A stretch of 64,000 nt of DNA. It comes from Sutcliffiella halmapala. GTDB lineage: Bacteria > Bacillota > Bacilli > Bacillales > Bacillaceae_I. The DNA is taken from contig NZ_KV917375.1 in NCBI RefSeq assembly GCF_002019665.1, forward strand, positions 2,646,702 through 2,710,701. The letters run 5' to 3'. Positions 24,991 through 33,395 of the stretch are shown piece after piece. A program made the translations under genes and the position numbers. The notes under the pieces were generated by a model. The model saw nothing but the letters and a program-made list of their open reading frames with translations. It was not told the origin of the DNA and did not search any database. Numbering within the stretch: position 1 is the first letter of the stretch; the number at the start of each line of letters is the position of its first letter.

Positions 24991-25458
24991 CTACTTATTC
25001 CAATAATTCTTCATTACATCATTTGTCCATGTTGGTTGTACAATCGATCCCTGTGGCAAGAACTCCTTCATTACAGGTTTGATATCGATAATAGGTGTTT
25101 CATCGATACAATCGAGTCCCAATACATACAAGTCCCTACCCTCTCTTCTAAGTAGTCTAACAGTGCTTAAACCTAACTGATTAGGTCGATTTTTCCCACG
25201 TTGTGCAAATATCCCAACTATCGGGAGATTTTTATTATTTCTTGGATGCCTTGCTTCCGTTACTATTTTTTCTTTTTTAACTCGATGAAAATAAAAAATG
25301 ACTTCTAAATGGGAAAAGGATTCAATTCCAGCTAATGAATCCTCCGAAATATCTTGTACTAAAACAATTTTTGTTTCCACCTTACCCCAATTGTCATCAG
25401 TCATTTCTTTTCTTTCATTATAGGCGTGTGCTATTGGTTTAATAGAAAACATTATCAT
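24991..25458 (-). CDS. trmO: tRNA (N6-threonylcarbamoyladenosine(37)-N6)-methyltransferase TrmO
   Basis: A 155-residue TrmO/TsaA (YaeB) family protein, a beta-barrel methyltransferase that adds a methyl to t6A37 of a threonine tRNA using S-adenosylmethionine. The family signature is clear: EARHPRNNKNLPIVGIFAQR followed by GKNRPNQLGLSTVRLL, and IIDIKPVMKEF. The N-terminal FSIKPIAHAYNERKEMTDDNW is also typical. Bacterial TrmO is longer (about 235 residues in E. coli), whereas short one-domain forms like this occur in Bacillus and archaea, so the exact substrate is less certain. The ATG at 25458 has GGAGG five bases before it. Confidence 0.85.
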   Translation of the reverse strand: MIMFSIKPIAHAYNERKEMTDDNWGKVETKIVLVQDISEDSLAGIESFSHLEVIFYFHRVKKEKIVTEARHPRNNKNLPIVGIFAQRGKNRPNQLGLSTVRLLRREGRDLYVLGLDCIDETPIIDIKPVMKEFLPQGSIVQPTWTNDVMKNYWNK

Positions 25459-25576
25459 TCGCTCCTCCAAAATTTTAAGATGTTTTCTTTAAGTATAACT
25501 TGGAGAACTTGATAACAAAATTCACTTTTCGTTTATTGAAATGATAAGAAATTCTTATCTTTGTACCAATATAAAT

Positions 25577-26086
25577 TTATTTAAATTCAGCAATATTATT
25601 CGAATACCACATAGTTATTTTGTTCGGCCATTTATTACTGTCGTATTCTATTGGTGAAAATCCTCCTAATTCTATAAGAGCATGATCTCCACGTACATTC
25701 ACAATGTAATAATCTTCAAATGGAGTAGGATTAATGTGAAGAACCTCTATATTTTGCTTAGTATAAAAATCCCTTATTTCAGCTTCTGCTAATATAGGCA
25801 CTTCCTTAACTTCCCCTTTCCCCTCATCTGGTAAATGGTTGCTACTAGATGCCTCTGTAGCTGGATCTTCGGTTAACGGATTTATTTTGTTATGTATTCC
25901 TGTTAGTAAGCGGAGGATCTCTGCAAAGCCAATCAAAAGTATCCCGTATATAGAGAGTGTAAAAAACTGACTAGCTGCTAACCATAGACTTGTTGTGTTT
26001 TCAAGTGTAATAAGTGCTGTGATAAAACCAAGCCCCATAACAACGAAGCCGATTACTTGAATCAATTTTCCTATTGAACTATTCAT
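25577..26086 (-). CDS. Membrane protein of unknown function
   Basis: A 169-residue protein with two N-terminal membrane helices (LIQVIGFVVMGLGFITALI, FFTLSIYGILLIGFAEILRLL), a low-complexity linker (NPLTEDPATEASSSNHLPDEG), and a C-terminal domain of about 65 residues. That domain (EAEIRDFYTKQNIEVLHINP to NNIAEFK) is polar and may be cytoplasmic. AAAGGGGATAG before the ATG at 26086 supports the start. No family was recognised; layout resembles Bacillus YrzE/YcxE-like proteins only in outline. Confidence 0.6.
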   Translation of the reverse strand: MNSSIGKLIQVIGFVVMGLGFITALITLENTTSLWLAASQFFTLSIYGILLIGFAEILRLLTGIHNKINPLTEDPATEASSSNHLPDEGKGEVKEVPILAEAEIRDFYTKQNIEVLHINPTPFEDYYIVNVRGDHALIELGGFSPIEYDSNKWPNKITMWYSNNIAEFK

Positions 26087-26205
26087 TTTAACTATCCCCT
26101 TTTCTTTTATGTCCTTTAATTCGACATTTTCCCATTATATTCCTCTATAAGGTCTGCAAAGTTCGACTTATTTCAGCCATTTTAGGTTTACATTTTAAAA
26201 ATCCA

Positions 26206-26247
26206 AAAAAAAGAACCCGATCTCTTAAAAATCAGATGATCAGGTTC
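26206..26247 (-). terminator. Intrinsic terminator of the P5C reductase gene
   Basis: On the minus strand GAACCTGATCATCTGATT pairs back with AGAGATCGGGTTC and is followed by TTTTTTTT. It lies 26 bases after the stop. Confidence 0.85.
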
Positions 26248-26272
26248 ACTAATTAAATTCTTTAATTGCTCG

Positions 26273-27115
26273 TTAGCTTACTACCTTAATTCTAGAATTC
26301 TCTTTACTAATTTCCTTAGAACGACGTGCAGCACCTTTGATGGCGGCAGAAATCGCCTTACCTCCGCCATTTTTTCTTAATGCTTCAAGGCCAGCAGCTG
26401 TGGTCCCGTTAGGTGAGGTTACTTTTCTGCGTAAGCTTTCTGGTTCTTCATGGTTATTAAGTAGCATTTTCGCAGCTCCTAGGATGGTTTGCGCCACAAC
26501 ATCTCGAGTAACCTCTTCATCTAGTCCTGCTTCATTCGCTGTTTTTTCCATGTGTTCCATTAGGTAATAAAAATAAGCTGGGCCGCTTCCGGCAACACCA
26601 GTAAATACATCCATTTGCTCTTCATTAATCGTGTAGACTGTCCCAATTGTGTTTAAAATTTCTTTTGCATCCACTACATGATTCCCATTAACAGAAGCTC
26701 CTATAGAGATCGCTGTTGCTGATTCTCCAATCATACTCGAAGTGTTTGGCATAACTCGAATAACCGGTTGATTAAGATGCAAGCCGGCTTCTATATAATC
26801 TGTAGAAATTCCAGCTAAGACAGATAGTATTAACTGTGTTGGATTTATTTTATTTTTTAAAAAAGTAAGGGCTTGGTCGATATCTTTCGGTTTCATTGCA
26901 AGTACAATAATGTCTAACTCTTCAATATTTAAGTTTTCTTTTGGGACACCGACAACACCGTATTTATTTACAAGTTCATTCAATCGAATTATATTAGAGC
27001 GATTGCTCACCATTACATTTTCAACTGGTACGATTTTACTTGCCACAATTCCTGAAACCATTGCCTCTGCCATCGATCCTGCACCAATAAAACCAATCTT
27101 TTTTTCACCTAACAT
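26273..27115 (-). CDS. proC: Pyrroline-5-carboxylate reductase
   Basis: A 280-residue P5C reductase, which makes L-proline from pyrroline-5-carboxylate with NAD(P)H, the last step of proline synthesis. The N-terminal Rossmann motif is KIGFIGAGSMAEAMVSGI. The C-terminal signature, GSGPAYFYYLMEHMEKTANE to VTSPNGTTAAGLEALRKNG, is complete. Bacillus has several paralogs (ProI, ProH, ProG); which one this is cannot be told, so the general symbol is used. TAGGAGAGATACA before the ATG at 27115 sets the start; the longer frame lacks a ribosome site. Neither proA nor proB is near. Confidence 0.93.
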   Translation of the reverse strand: MLGEKKIGFIGAGSMAEAMVSGIVASKIVPVENVMVSNRSNIIRLNELVNKYGVVGVPKENLNIEELDIIVLAMKPKDIDQALTFLKNKINPTQLILSVLAGISTDYIEAGLHLNQPVIRVMPNTSSMIGESATAISIGASVNGNHVVDAKEILNTIGTVYTINEEQMDVFTGVAGSGPAYFYYLMEHMEKTANEAGLDEEVTRDVVAQTILGAAKMLLNNHEEPESLRRKVTSPNGTTAAGLEALRKNGGGKAISAAIKGAARRSKEISKENSRIKVVS

Positions 27116-27476
27116 TGTATCTCTCCTATCTAATCCGTCCATTTATATAACGCATTTATAGTAACACGCAGAAAAAAAGTATCAAGGGGGTTTTCCCCAT
27201 TACTTTGTATAAGGACCAGATAGTGAGTGTAAACGCTACCATTGGTAAGATACTACTCTTATTTACAGTAGAGCCTTAATAATCCTGAATAACAGTTAAA
27301 TATGAGTGAATATAAGAAGTGCTGATTTACAAAAACATACTCCTTCTTTCCTGTAAAATCTACATTCATCGAAATCGATTAGATGGATTATAAAATAAAT
27401 TTCCCAATATTGTTAAATTATTATGTTAAACTATGTAAAACCTATTTTAGAAGAACAAGTATCAGGAGGATGTTCA
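27116..27476. other. Intergenic region between divergent proC-like and Nif3-like genes
   Basis: These 361 AT-rich bases should hold the promoters of both divergent genes. On the plus strand TTGTTA followed 16 bases later by TATGTA (near 27411-27438) is a weak promoter candidate for the Nif3-like gene. I see no coding sequence, hairpin or repeat in it. Confidence 0.4.
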
Positions 27477-28265
27477 ATGGACTTAAAAAAATTTGAAGAG
27501 TCGATAATAAAACTATTTAAAAAAGAGTTTTTAGATGCATTTGAGGATGAGCATGGCTTTACAAATAAAACTAATAACTCCATTTCAAGAGTAGGCTATT
27601 CTACTAATCTTTCTCTGGAAACTATTGATATTGCCATAAAAAATAAAATAGACTTAATGATTACTCACCATGATGCTTGGGATTTTATTTATGGCCTAAG
27701 AGATGATTGTATAAAGAAACTAAAAGAACATTCTATTAGCCATTTTTGGATACACAGTCCATTAGATTTTATTGAATTCGGAACCTGCACTTCCTTAATG
27801 AAAGTTCTCGAAATCGATACGATTAAACAATATTCACGCTTCACGAATGGTGAGACACCTGGAATCGGTGAGTTCAATGAAACTGTAGATTTCCCTATAC
27901 TGGTAGATAGAATGCGCACGAAATTAAATGAGCCTGTAAGAGCATGGAAAAATAATAATAAAGGAGTAAAAAAAGTTGGAGTATTAACTGGTGCCGGACA
28001 TTCAACCAATCATATTAAATTTGCATTGGAAGCAGGCTGTGATACATATATAACGGGTGAAGCAACATTGTATACGATACAATATGCCCAGTTTGTTGGA
28101 ATCAATCTTTTAGTGGGAAGTCATACTTTTACAGAAATTTACGGGGTGGAGAGTTTAGCTAAAAGAATACAAGAATTCAATAATGATATAGAAATTATGG
28201 AGCTTCGAGAGGAACACGTTGAAATTAAATCACTGAGTTTTAAATGTAAGGGAAACTACACATAG
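27477..28265 (+). CDS. Nif3-like dinuclear metal centre protein
   Basis: A 262-residue protein of the NIF3 (DUF34) family, which forms hexameric toroids with two metal ions per subunit. Metal-site motifs are visible: LMITHHDAWDF for the first two histidines and NLLVGSHTFTEIYGVESLAKRI near the C terminus for the last His and Glu; VGVLTGAGHSTNHIKFAL and CDTYITGEATLY are the other family blocks. No inserted PII-like domain is present, unlike Bacillus YqfO. So it is a short divergent member, probably not the core yqfO gene. The function of the family is unsettled (GTP cyclohydrolase-like or metal insertion roles are proposed). AGGAGG before the ATG at 27477 sets the start. Confidence 0.85.
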   Translation: MDLKKFEESIIKLFKKEFLDAFEDEHGFTNKTNNSISRVGYSTNLSLETIDIAIKNKIDLMITHHDAWDFIYGLRDDCIKKLKEHSISHFWIHSPLDFIEFGTCTSLMKVLEIDTIKQYSRFTNGETPGIGEFNETVDFPILVDRMRTKLNEPVRAWKNNNKGVKKVGVLTGAGHSTNHIKFALEAGCDTYITGEATLYTIQYAQFVGINLLVGSHTFTEIYGVESLAKRIQEFNNDIEIMELREEHVEIKSLSFKCKGNYT

Positions 28266-28276
28266 TAGTTCCCTTA
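28246..28276 (+). terminator. Stem-loop at the end of the Nif3-like gene
   Basis: GTAAGGGAAACTAC pairs with GTAGTTCCCTTAC, with one bulged base, across the stop codon. There is no good T run, so it may terminate weakly or protect the transcript end. Confidence 0.5.
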
Positions 28277-28303
28277 CCTTCTCCATACACAATGATCTTT
28301 GTA

Positions 28304-28768
28304 TCAATCTTCAACTACTTCAATCAGTTCGGTATAGATGTTTACAAAATATGACGCTAAGAACTCTTCTAGTTTTCCGTTAAGATTTGCATAATCGTTA
28401 TTTGCTTTTTCGATAATAGATAAAAATTCATTTTCATCTACCTGATCATTTTCTAAAGCCATAAATATTTCCCACATTTTCAGACCATACTTTTTTACAA
28501 TATTAGCATATTCATGAGCACCAATTTTCTCAAGTATGCTTATTAGTTCTTTTAAATAAGTGGTAATTCCGATGTCTTCGATATATTCGGATTGCCAATT
28601 GAGTAAGCTCTCATGCCCCCCACTTTCTAGCTCGGAATAGTATTGATAAACCGTACTCGCTTCCTGAAAAACTGTATTTTCTTTATTCTCACTTACTAAC
28701 ACGTCAATTACTGCATTCCAAATGTCGTCAGGATTCATTAGTGTGCTTCTGTACATTTTAGGCTTCAA
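28304..28768 (-). CDS. DUF4375-like (DMP19) protein
   Basis: A 154-residue helical, acidic protein without signal or membrane helix. VYQYYSELESGGHESLLNW is the typical segment of the DMP19/DUF4375 group (a tyrosine-rich helix followed by GGxxxxLxN), so I place it there with moderate confidence. Some DMP19 proteins mimic DNA, others have unknown roles; many Bacillus copies are linked to polymorphic toxin immunity. No toxin gene is next to it here. GGAGGAAAAGCG before a TTG at 28768 is the ribosome site. Confidence 0.65.
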   Translation of the reverse strand: MKPKMYRSTLMNPDDIWNAVIDVLVSENKENTVFQEASTVYQYYSELESGGHESLLNWQSEYIEDIGITTYLKELISILEKIGAHEYANIVKKYGLKMWEIFMALENDQVDENEFLSIIEKANNDYANLNGKLEEFLASYFVNIYTELIEVVED

Positions 28769-28830
28769 CGCTTTTCCTCCAGTTAATTAATAATAGCCAT
28801 TATAGAAAAATTTCACACTCTATTAAAATC

Positions 28831-30030
28831 TCACTCCACCCTTTGCAATTCTTTTAATGTTTTACGAAGTTCTTGTGTCATTACTTTACACTGTGCGATT
28901 TCCTCAGGAGATAATTTTATATCTCCATATCTAACTTTTGCATATAACTGCATAAATTCTTGATTCAGGAAGGTCTCTTTTTTTAACCAGTCTTCTAAGG
29001 TTTCATAGGAGAGTCTACCTCTTTTTTTCTTAGCCATAAGCTTTTCTAAATCAAACATCAATCTTCTTACCTGGTCTTCAGGTGGTTTTTGATTTTCCCT
29101 TGAAAATCCGAACTTTTCACTTTTTCTAGTCATCTTGGAGGCGAAAGAAACTTCGTTTGTCTCTATTTCTTCATCCTTTTTTACCTTTGTCCTTTTTAGT
29201 AGCATGTAAAGAATGACGACAAACACGAGAATCAGAATTGACGCTAAGAATGGGTTACTATTTCCCTGTTCCAATATAGCTTCTGGTATCCCTTCCTCTT
29301 CCCCTTCGAAAATGACTGTGTTATCTCCCACAGTTTGATTTGCTTTCGGTTTCCAATCATGTAAGCCTAATAAATACATGATTGGTGTTGCTATTAAACC
29401 TGTTATAAAAGCTATCGCACTTCCAAAAAACGAAAAGGCTCCTGCAATTACCCATTTTCCTACTGTCGAAAAGAACAAAGCCGTCGCAACGATAGCAGCA
29501 AACACTCCAGTGGTTGTAATCAGGACTCGTTTCTGGATCGGACGGTTACCACTTAATGCAAAAAATGTTTCGCCACTATACAGTACAAGAACAAACACAA
29601 GCTGCAAAGCAAATAAGCCTAATAAGACGTTGCTAAAAGGATAATCTACTGCTACTCCACCAACATAGATAACTGACATCCAAAAGAAGGAATGCATTAA
29701 TATAGCAAACGTAGAAATAGGTCTTTCCTCAATAAAATACATAAACCCCCTAAAGCTAAGAAACAATCCGATTAACAAGGAAACTACGAGGTTGTATGAA
29801 AAGAGATAAGGTACAATAGCTATTACAGGTGCAACTAGCATAATAGACACATAGGTGGTAGATAGTCTTGAAGCTAAGTAAATAAAGGTGGCAATAGTAC
29901 TCGCATAAGCTAACAACACTCCTGGGATAGATGGGAGAATTCCACCATCCATGTAGATAAGCACAAGAAAAAAGTAAATGATATTTAATTCCATCAATAT
30001 AGAGAGACTATTTTTCCAGCGATTAGCCAT
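28831..30030 (-). CDS. DUF4129 membrane protein of the MoxR operon
   Basis: A 399-residue protein with about nine membrane helices in two blocks (residues 1-220 and one helix near 260, FLASILILVFVVILYMLLK). A cytoplasmic C-terminal DUF4129 domain follows (DQVRRLMFDLEKLMAKKKRG to ELRKTLKELQRVE, with LSYETLEDWL). In the B. subtilis relative YebA the same place holds a transglutaminase-like protein of about 740 residues; here the transglutaminase domain is missing from the chain. Its start overlaps the DUF58 gene by eight bases. The three-gene unit MoxR-DUF58-DUF4129 is widespread and linked to envelope or metal-centre assembly, but its exact task is not known. Confidence 0.82.
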   Translation of the reverse strand: MANRWKNSLSILMELNIIYFFLVLIYMDGGILPSIPGVLLAYASTIATFIYLASRLSTTYVSIMLVAPVIAIVPYLFSYNLVVSLLIGLFLSFRGFMYFIEERPISTFAILMHSFFWMSVIYVGGVAVDYPFSNVLLGLFALQLVFVLVLYSGETFFALSGNRPIQKRVLITTTGVFAAIVATALFFSTVGKWVIAGAFSFFGSAIAFITGLIATPIMYLLGLHDWKPKANQTVGDNTVIFEGEEEGIPEAILEQGNSNPFLASILILVFVVILYMLLKRTKVKKDEEIETNEVSFASKMTRKSEKFGFSRENQKPPEDQVRRLMFDLEKLMAKKKRGRLSYETLEDWLKKETFLNQEFMQLYAKVRYGDIKLSPEEIAQCKVMTQELRKTLKELQRVE

Positions 30031-31195
30031 GAAGCACCTCCTGCTGTGTGGAATAACTCCATTGTCTCAATATAGAATGTTGTTCCTCCATAAACAGCCT
30101 ATACGCATTGGTTGAGGAAGGCAGCTTCCAATCACTCACTCTATCTCTATCGGCACAAATAATGACATAAGGTGCCGTTAAGGCATGCTGATACGTAATA
30201 CGCTCAAAGGTCTTCATTCCAATTGCTACATTATTTGTTTGAAGTCTGGCTAAAAAGGTTAAGGCAACTTGCAAATGCTTTTTCCCTTCACCATATGGCA
30301 ATTCAAAGTAAGATGGCTTTCCAACTTTTTTAATATTTATTAAAAGAGAAAAAGGAATACTATAAGTGGTTGCATGATGTAATAGAAACGTAATCGCTTT
30401 TATTTTTTCTTCCAGTTCCCCAGAACGAATATCTAGGACAATCAACCATGAAAATTGAGAAGTTCGTTCAAACATCTTAGTTTGTAGCTTCGCCATACGT
30501 GCAGTAGCTTTCCAATGTACTTTATTAAATGGATCACCATTCTGATAATTTCTCGTGCCTACAATCGTGGACATATCTTCAAAAAGGGAGGTTTTTGTCG
30601 GGTAACTACCTTGACTTCGTGGAATAATCCTTTCTAATCCTGAAACAAGTCTTTGGTCGGAATATACAATCGCCTCAAATTTTGTCACATCATTTTTTTG
30701 TAAATAAACTTTACCAAAGTCCATAAAATGACTGATTTCGATATCCACTCGGTGAATTTTTGCTACTCCTCGTTGTACAACTATAAATGGCACATCTATT
30801 AATAGTTCACTTTTTCCAAACAAGGAAAACGGTATCTTCAAAACATTTAATCTGCTCTGTTCTTCCCCAATTGGAAACTTAATATTTTTATCTACCGCTA
30901 AATGTATGTTTCCAAAGAAAATTGGCAAACGAGAATGCTGCTCTATTTTTATCGTGAATTTCCCCTCATCTCTAGGAAACAGCTTCATTTGACCTTCCAC
31001 AATAGTGAATTTTAGCTTCTTCCCCACATATGCCAGATAAAAATAGCTGGCAAGAAAATAGAACATGTATAAGCTTGCGATAAAAAAGAAAATCGTGTTG
31101 CCGCTTAAAAATCCAGCAAAGAGTAGCATGAAGGTAGCCGCTCTTAAGTATTTATGATAACTTAAATTATCTATTTGCTGATTCCAGTTATTCAT
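30023..31195 (-). CDS. DUF58 domain protein of the MoxR operon
   Basis: A 390-residue protein with two N-terminal membrane helices (FMLLFAGFLSGNTIFFFIASLYMFYFLAS) and the DUF58 signature at about residue 195-225: RSQGSYPTKTSLFEDM, NYQNGDPFNKVHWKATARM. A von Willebrand A-like segment follows (WLIVLDIRSGELEEKIKAIT), which in this family is thought to bind the MoxR ATPase. The gene starts two bases after the MoxR stop and overlaps the next gene, so all three are made together. Its B. subtilis match is YeaD. Function is inferred from family context only. Confidence 0.85.
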   Translation of the reverse strand: MNNWNQQIDNLSYHKYLRAATFMLLFAGFLSGNTIFFFIASLYMFYFLASYFYLAYVGKKLKFTIVEGQMKLFPRDEGKFTIKIEQHSRLPIFFGNIHLAVDKNIKFPIGEEQSRLNVLKIPFSLFGKSELLIDVPFIVVQRGVAKIHRVDIEISHFMDFGKVYLQKNDVTKFEAIVYSDQRLVSGLERIIPRSQGSYPTKTSLFEDMSTIVGTRNYQNGDPFNKVHWKATARMAKLQTKMFERTSQFSWLIVLDIRSGELEEKIKAITFLLHHATTYSIPFSLLINIKKVGKPSYFELPYGEGKKHLQVALTFLARLQTNNVAIGMKTFERITYQHALTAPYVIICADRDRVSDWKLPSSTNAYRLFMEEQHSILRQWSYSTQQEVLHG

Positions 31196-31197
31196 TC

Positions 31198-32133
31198 CTA
31201 TAATGTCGCCTCCACCGGTACCGTTACACGAGAAAGCACATCATCGATAATTTGCTTATTGGTCTTCTTTAAAGACCCTTCCATTGTCAATACAATGCGA
31301 TGGCTAAGGACATATGGTGCCATTTTCTTTACATCCTCTGGAAGCACAAACTCTTTTCCATTAATAAATGCGTTTCCTTGAGCAGCTCTCATTAGCGCTA
31401 ATGTTCCACGAGGGCTTACACCAAGCTCGATTTCCTCATGGTTTCGCGTAGTATGTACAATGTCCAATATATAATCTTGCACGATAGAAGAAACCTTTAT
31501 ATTCTTCACTTCATTTTGAAACTCTAGAATCTCTTCTTTCGTAAACAGGGAAGAAAGTTGCTGAATTGGATCTTCTACTCGGTAACTATTCATTATCTGC
31601 TTCTCTTCTTCTAACGTAGGATAGCCCATATCGACTTGAATGAAGAACCGATCCATTTGTGCTTCCGGCAACGGAAATGTTCCTTGTTGAGACTCAATAG
31701 GATTTTGCGTGGCTACTACCATAAATGGACCAGGAATCGGTAATGTAACCCCATCTATCGTCACTTGTCGTTCTTCCATTACCTCTAGCAAGCTCGACTG
31801 TGTTCTGGGTGTAGCGCGATTTATTTCATCAGCTAGTAAAACATTCGTCATGATTGGACCTGGTCGCAGCTCAAAATTCTGCTCCTTTGGATTGAAAAAC
31901 TGAATGCCGGTTACATCACTCGGCAATACGTCTGGCGTAAATTGAATCCGCTTAAAGTCTGCATCCAACGTCTTAGCAAAGCTCTTTGCTAATAAGGTTT
32001 TCCCAGTGCCAGGTACACTTTCAAGTAATACATGTCCTTTATTAATTAACGCATTAAACATAAGCTCCACTACATCGTTTTTCCCGATTACTACATTGGC
32101 CATTTCACTTTTTAGTTGTTTTACCATTTTCAT
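31198..32133 (-). CDS. MoxR family AAA ATPase
   Basis: A 311-residue AAA+ ATPase of the MoxR group. Walker A reads ESVPGTGKTLLAKSF, Walker B LLADEINRATPRTQS, and sensor 1 FMVVATQNPIE; sensor 2 is in SPRGTLALMRAAQ. MoxR proteins act as chaperones that insert metals or ready a protein complex, usually with VWA or DUF58 partners, which is just what follows. GGGTGG seven bases before the ATG at 32133 sets the start. The B. subtilis counterpart is YeaC. It is the first gene of the operon; its promoter should lie in 32134-32210, but no clear one is seen. Confidence 0.92.
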   Translation of the reverse strand: MKMVKQLKSEMANVVIGKNDVVELMFNALINKGHVLLESVPGTGKTLLAKSFAKTLDADFKRIQFTPDVLPSDVTGIQFFNPKEQNFELRPGPIMTNVLLADEINRATPRTQSSLLEVMEERQVTIDGVTLPIPGPFMVVATQNPIESQQGTFPLPEAQMDRFFIQVDMGYPTLEEEKQIMNSYRVEDPIQQLSSLFTKEEILEFQNEVKNIKVSSIVQDYILDIVHTTRNHEEIELGVSPRGTLALMRAAQGNAFINGKEFVLPEDVKKMAPYVLSHRIVLTMEGSLKKTNKQIIDDVLSRVTVPVEATL

Positions 32134-32215
32134 TGTTTAACCACCCTTTTATCTATCTATTTATAATTATTTTATCATTAATAATATTGCAAAAATAGAA
32201 ATAAATTGTAAAAAA

Positions 32216-32248
32216 AGAAGGAACCGTTATTTTCAGCAGATTCCTTCT
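32216..32248 (-). terminator. Intrinsic terminator
   Basis: AGAAGGAA pairs with TTCCTTCT; on the minus strand a run of eight T follows (CTTCTTTTTTTTAC). It is the second of two minus-strand terminators after the DnaI-like gene. Confidence 0.7.
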
Positions 32249-32408
32249 TCTATTTTGTTGATAGAAACATAGCAATCAAAATTTACTTTACCTTATTATT
32301 AGGTAGATTAAGGTAGTAAATAATGTTAGGCCAGATGAATTCGGGGAAGTGTTAGATAAAATTCAGGATGTGTCAGATATTTTTGATCATTTTTATAAAA
32401 AATCACAA

Positions 32409-32454
32409 AAAAAGACGTTACTCCAAGTTCATTCCCATGTGAACTTGAAGAAAC
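32409..32454 (-). terminator. Intrinsic terminator of the DnaI-like gene
   Basis: On the minus strand AGACGTTTCTTCAAGTTCA pairs with TGAACTTGGAGTAACGTCT and is followed by TTTTTTTG. Confidence 0.85.
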
Positions 32455-32476
32455 GTCTCATCATCCCCAACCCTTA

Positions 32477-33268
32477 CTAATCCTTAAACATCGTCAAATC
32501 TTTGGTACGGTAACTTTCTGGAGTCACGATCGAAATCAATTGATTTTGACTCATCTTATTCTTAATGCGATCGGCAATTCTTTCTCCGTAACGTTTCGTT
32601 AAATCACCTGGGTGAATGTTGGAGGTGAAAACGATACTTTTCCCTTGGCGTTGATTCAAAATTGAATAAATGGTTTGGTCCACCCATTCACTAATGCGCT
32701 CTACTCCAAGATCATCTAAAATAAGCACGTCTACCTCTGCTATCGCCTTCATAAATTTGCTCTCGGAATACCCCGAATCATTTTCCCATGAAGCGACAAT
32801 CGTCTCCATCAGCTTGGGAACATCAAAAAACATAGCAGTAATGTTATTTTGTTTAAAGTATTTGTATAGCCCTACAGCTAAATGAGTTTTTCCTCTTCCG
32901 GTACGACCGTAGAAATATAGATTTTCTTTACCGGTGAACTGGTCAAAGAAATCCATCGCGTTGGCTAATGCTTCCCCTTGACTGCTGTAATCTACTTTGA
33001 AGTTTTCTAATGTTGCCTTTTCAAGCTCTTTGGGTACGATACAGAACTGCTCAAAATATTTATGTCTTCTCAGTTTTTCTGCTTCCATGGTTTCTTGGGC
33101 TAAACGACAATCACATTCGTTTTCATATTCTTGCCATTTACCTTTATTTTCGCCACCAATGATTTGCATACGGACTCTTTTGACTTCTCTGTTACACTTT
33201 GGGCATACTCTAGTAGACAAGATTTCTGTTTTGCCCATATTGCCTATTACAGCTCCTATTTTTTTCAA
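32477..33268 (-). CDS. DnaC/DnaI-like helicase-loader ATPase with zinc-ribbon N terminus
   Basis: A 263-residue protein. A four-cysteine zinc site lies in the N terminus (CPKCNREV, then ECDCRL). The AAA+ domain has Walker A (YFYGRTGRGKTHLAVGL), Walker B (DVLILDDLG), sensor 1 (SIVFTSNIHP) and an arginine-finger region (RYGERIADRIKNKM). These are the marks of DnaC/DnaI/IstB-type helicase loaders. The core dnaI gene in Bacillus sits next to dnaB and nrdR, and it is longer, so this looks like an extra, phage- or plasmid-type copy. It stands alone, divergent from yneK. GGAGG eight bases before a TTG at 33268 sets the start. Its target helicase is unknown. Confidence 0.85.
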   Translation of the reverse strand: MKKIGAVIGNMGKTEILSTRVCPKCNREVKRVRMQIIGGENKGKWQEYENECDCRLAQETMEAEKLRRHKYFEQFCIVPKELEKATLENFKVDYSSQGEALANAMDFFDQFTGKENLYFYGRTGRGKTHLAVGLYKYFKQNNITAMFFDVPKLMETIVASWENDSGYSESKFMKAIAEVDVLILDDLGVERISEWVDQTIYSILNQRQGKSIVFTSNIHPGDLTKRYGERIADRIKNKMSQNQLISIVTPESYRTKDLTMFKD

Positions 33269-33395
33269 TGGACACACCTCCGATAAAACTGTTGTTTCTA
33301 TATTAATTTAATTAGTATCATTGTTTTACTAGTGCAATTATAATAGTTTCGGGTATAATAATACAAGAATGTTAACGAGTTCGGAGGGAAAGAAC

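Larger units (their letters stand above)
32134..32476. other. Intergenic region with two terminators and a possible relic ORF
   Basis: This is the 343-base gap between the MoxR operon and the DnaI-like gene. It holds two minus-strand terminators (32216-32248 and 32409-32454). Between them the plus strand has an unbroken frame from about 32302 to 32478 (KVVNNVRPDEFGEVLDKIQD then VSDIFDHFYKK) that looks like coding sequence but has no start or ribosome site. I treat it as a possible relic. Confidence 0.4.

Noticed and set aside
28246-28276. Riboswitch or other structured RNA at the end of the Nif3-like gene
   Set aside because: It is a single simple hairpin at the stop codon; a weak terminator explains it better.
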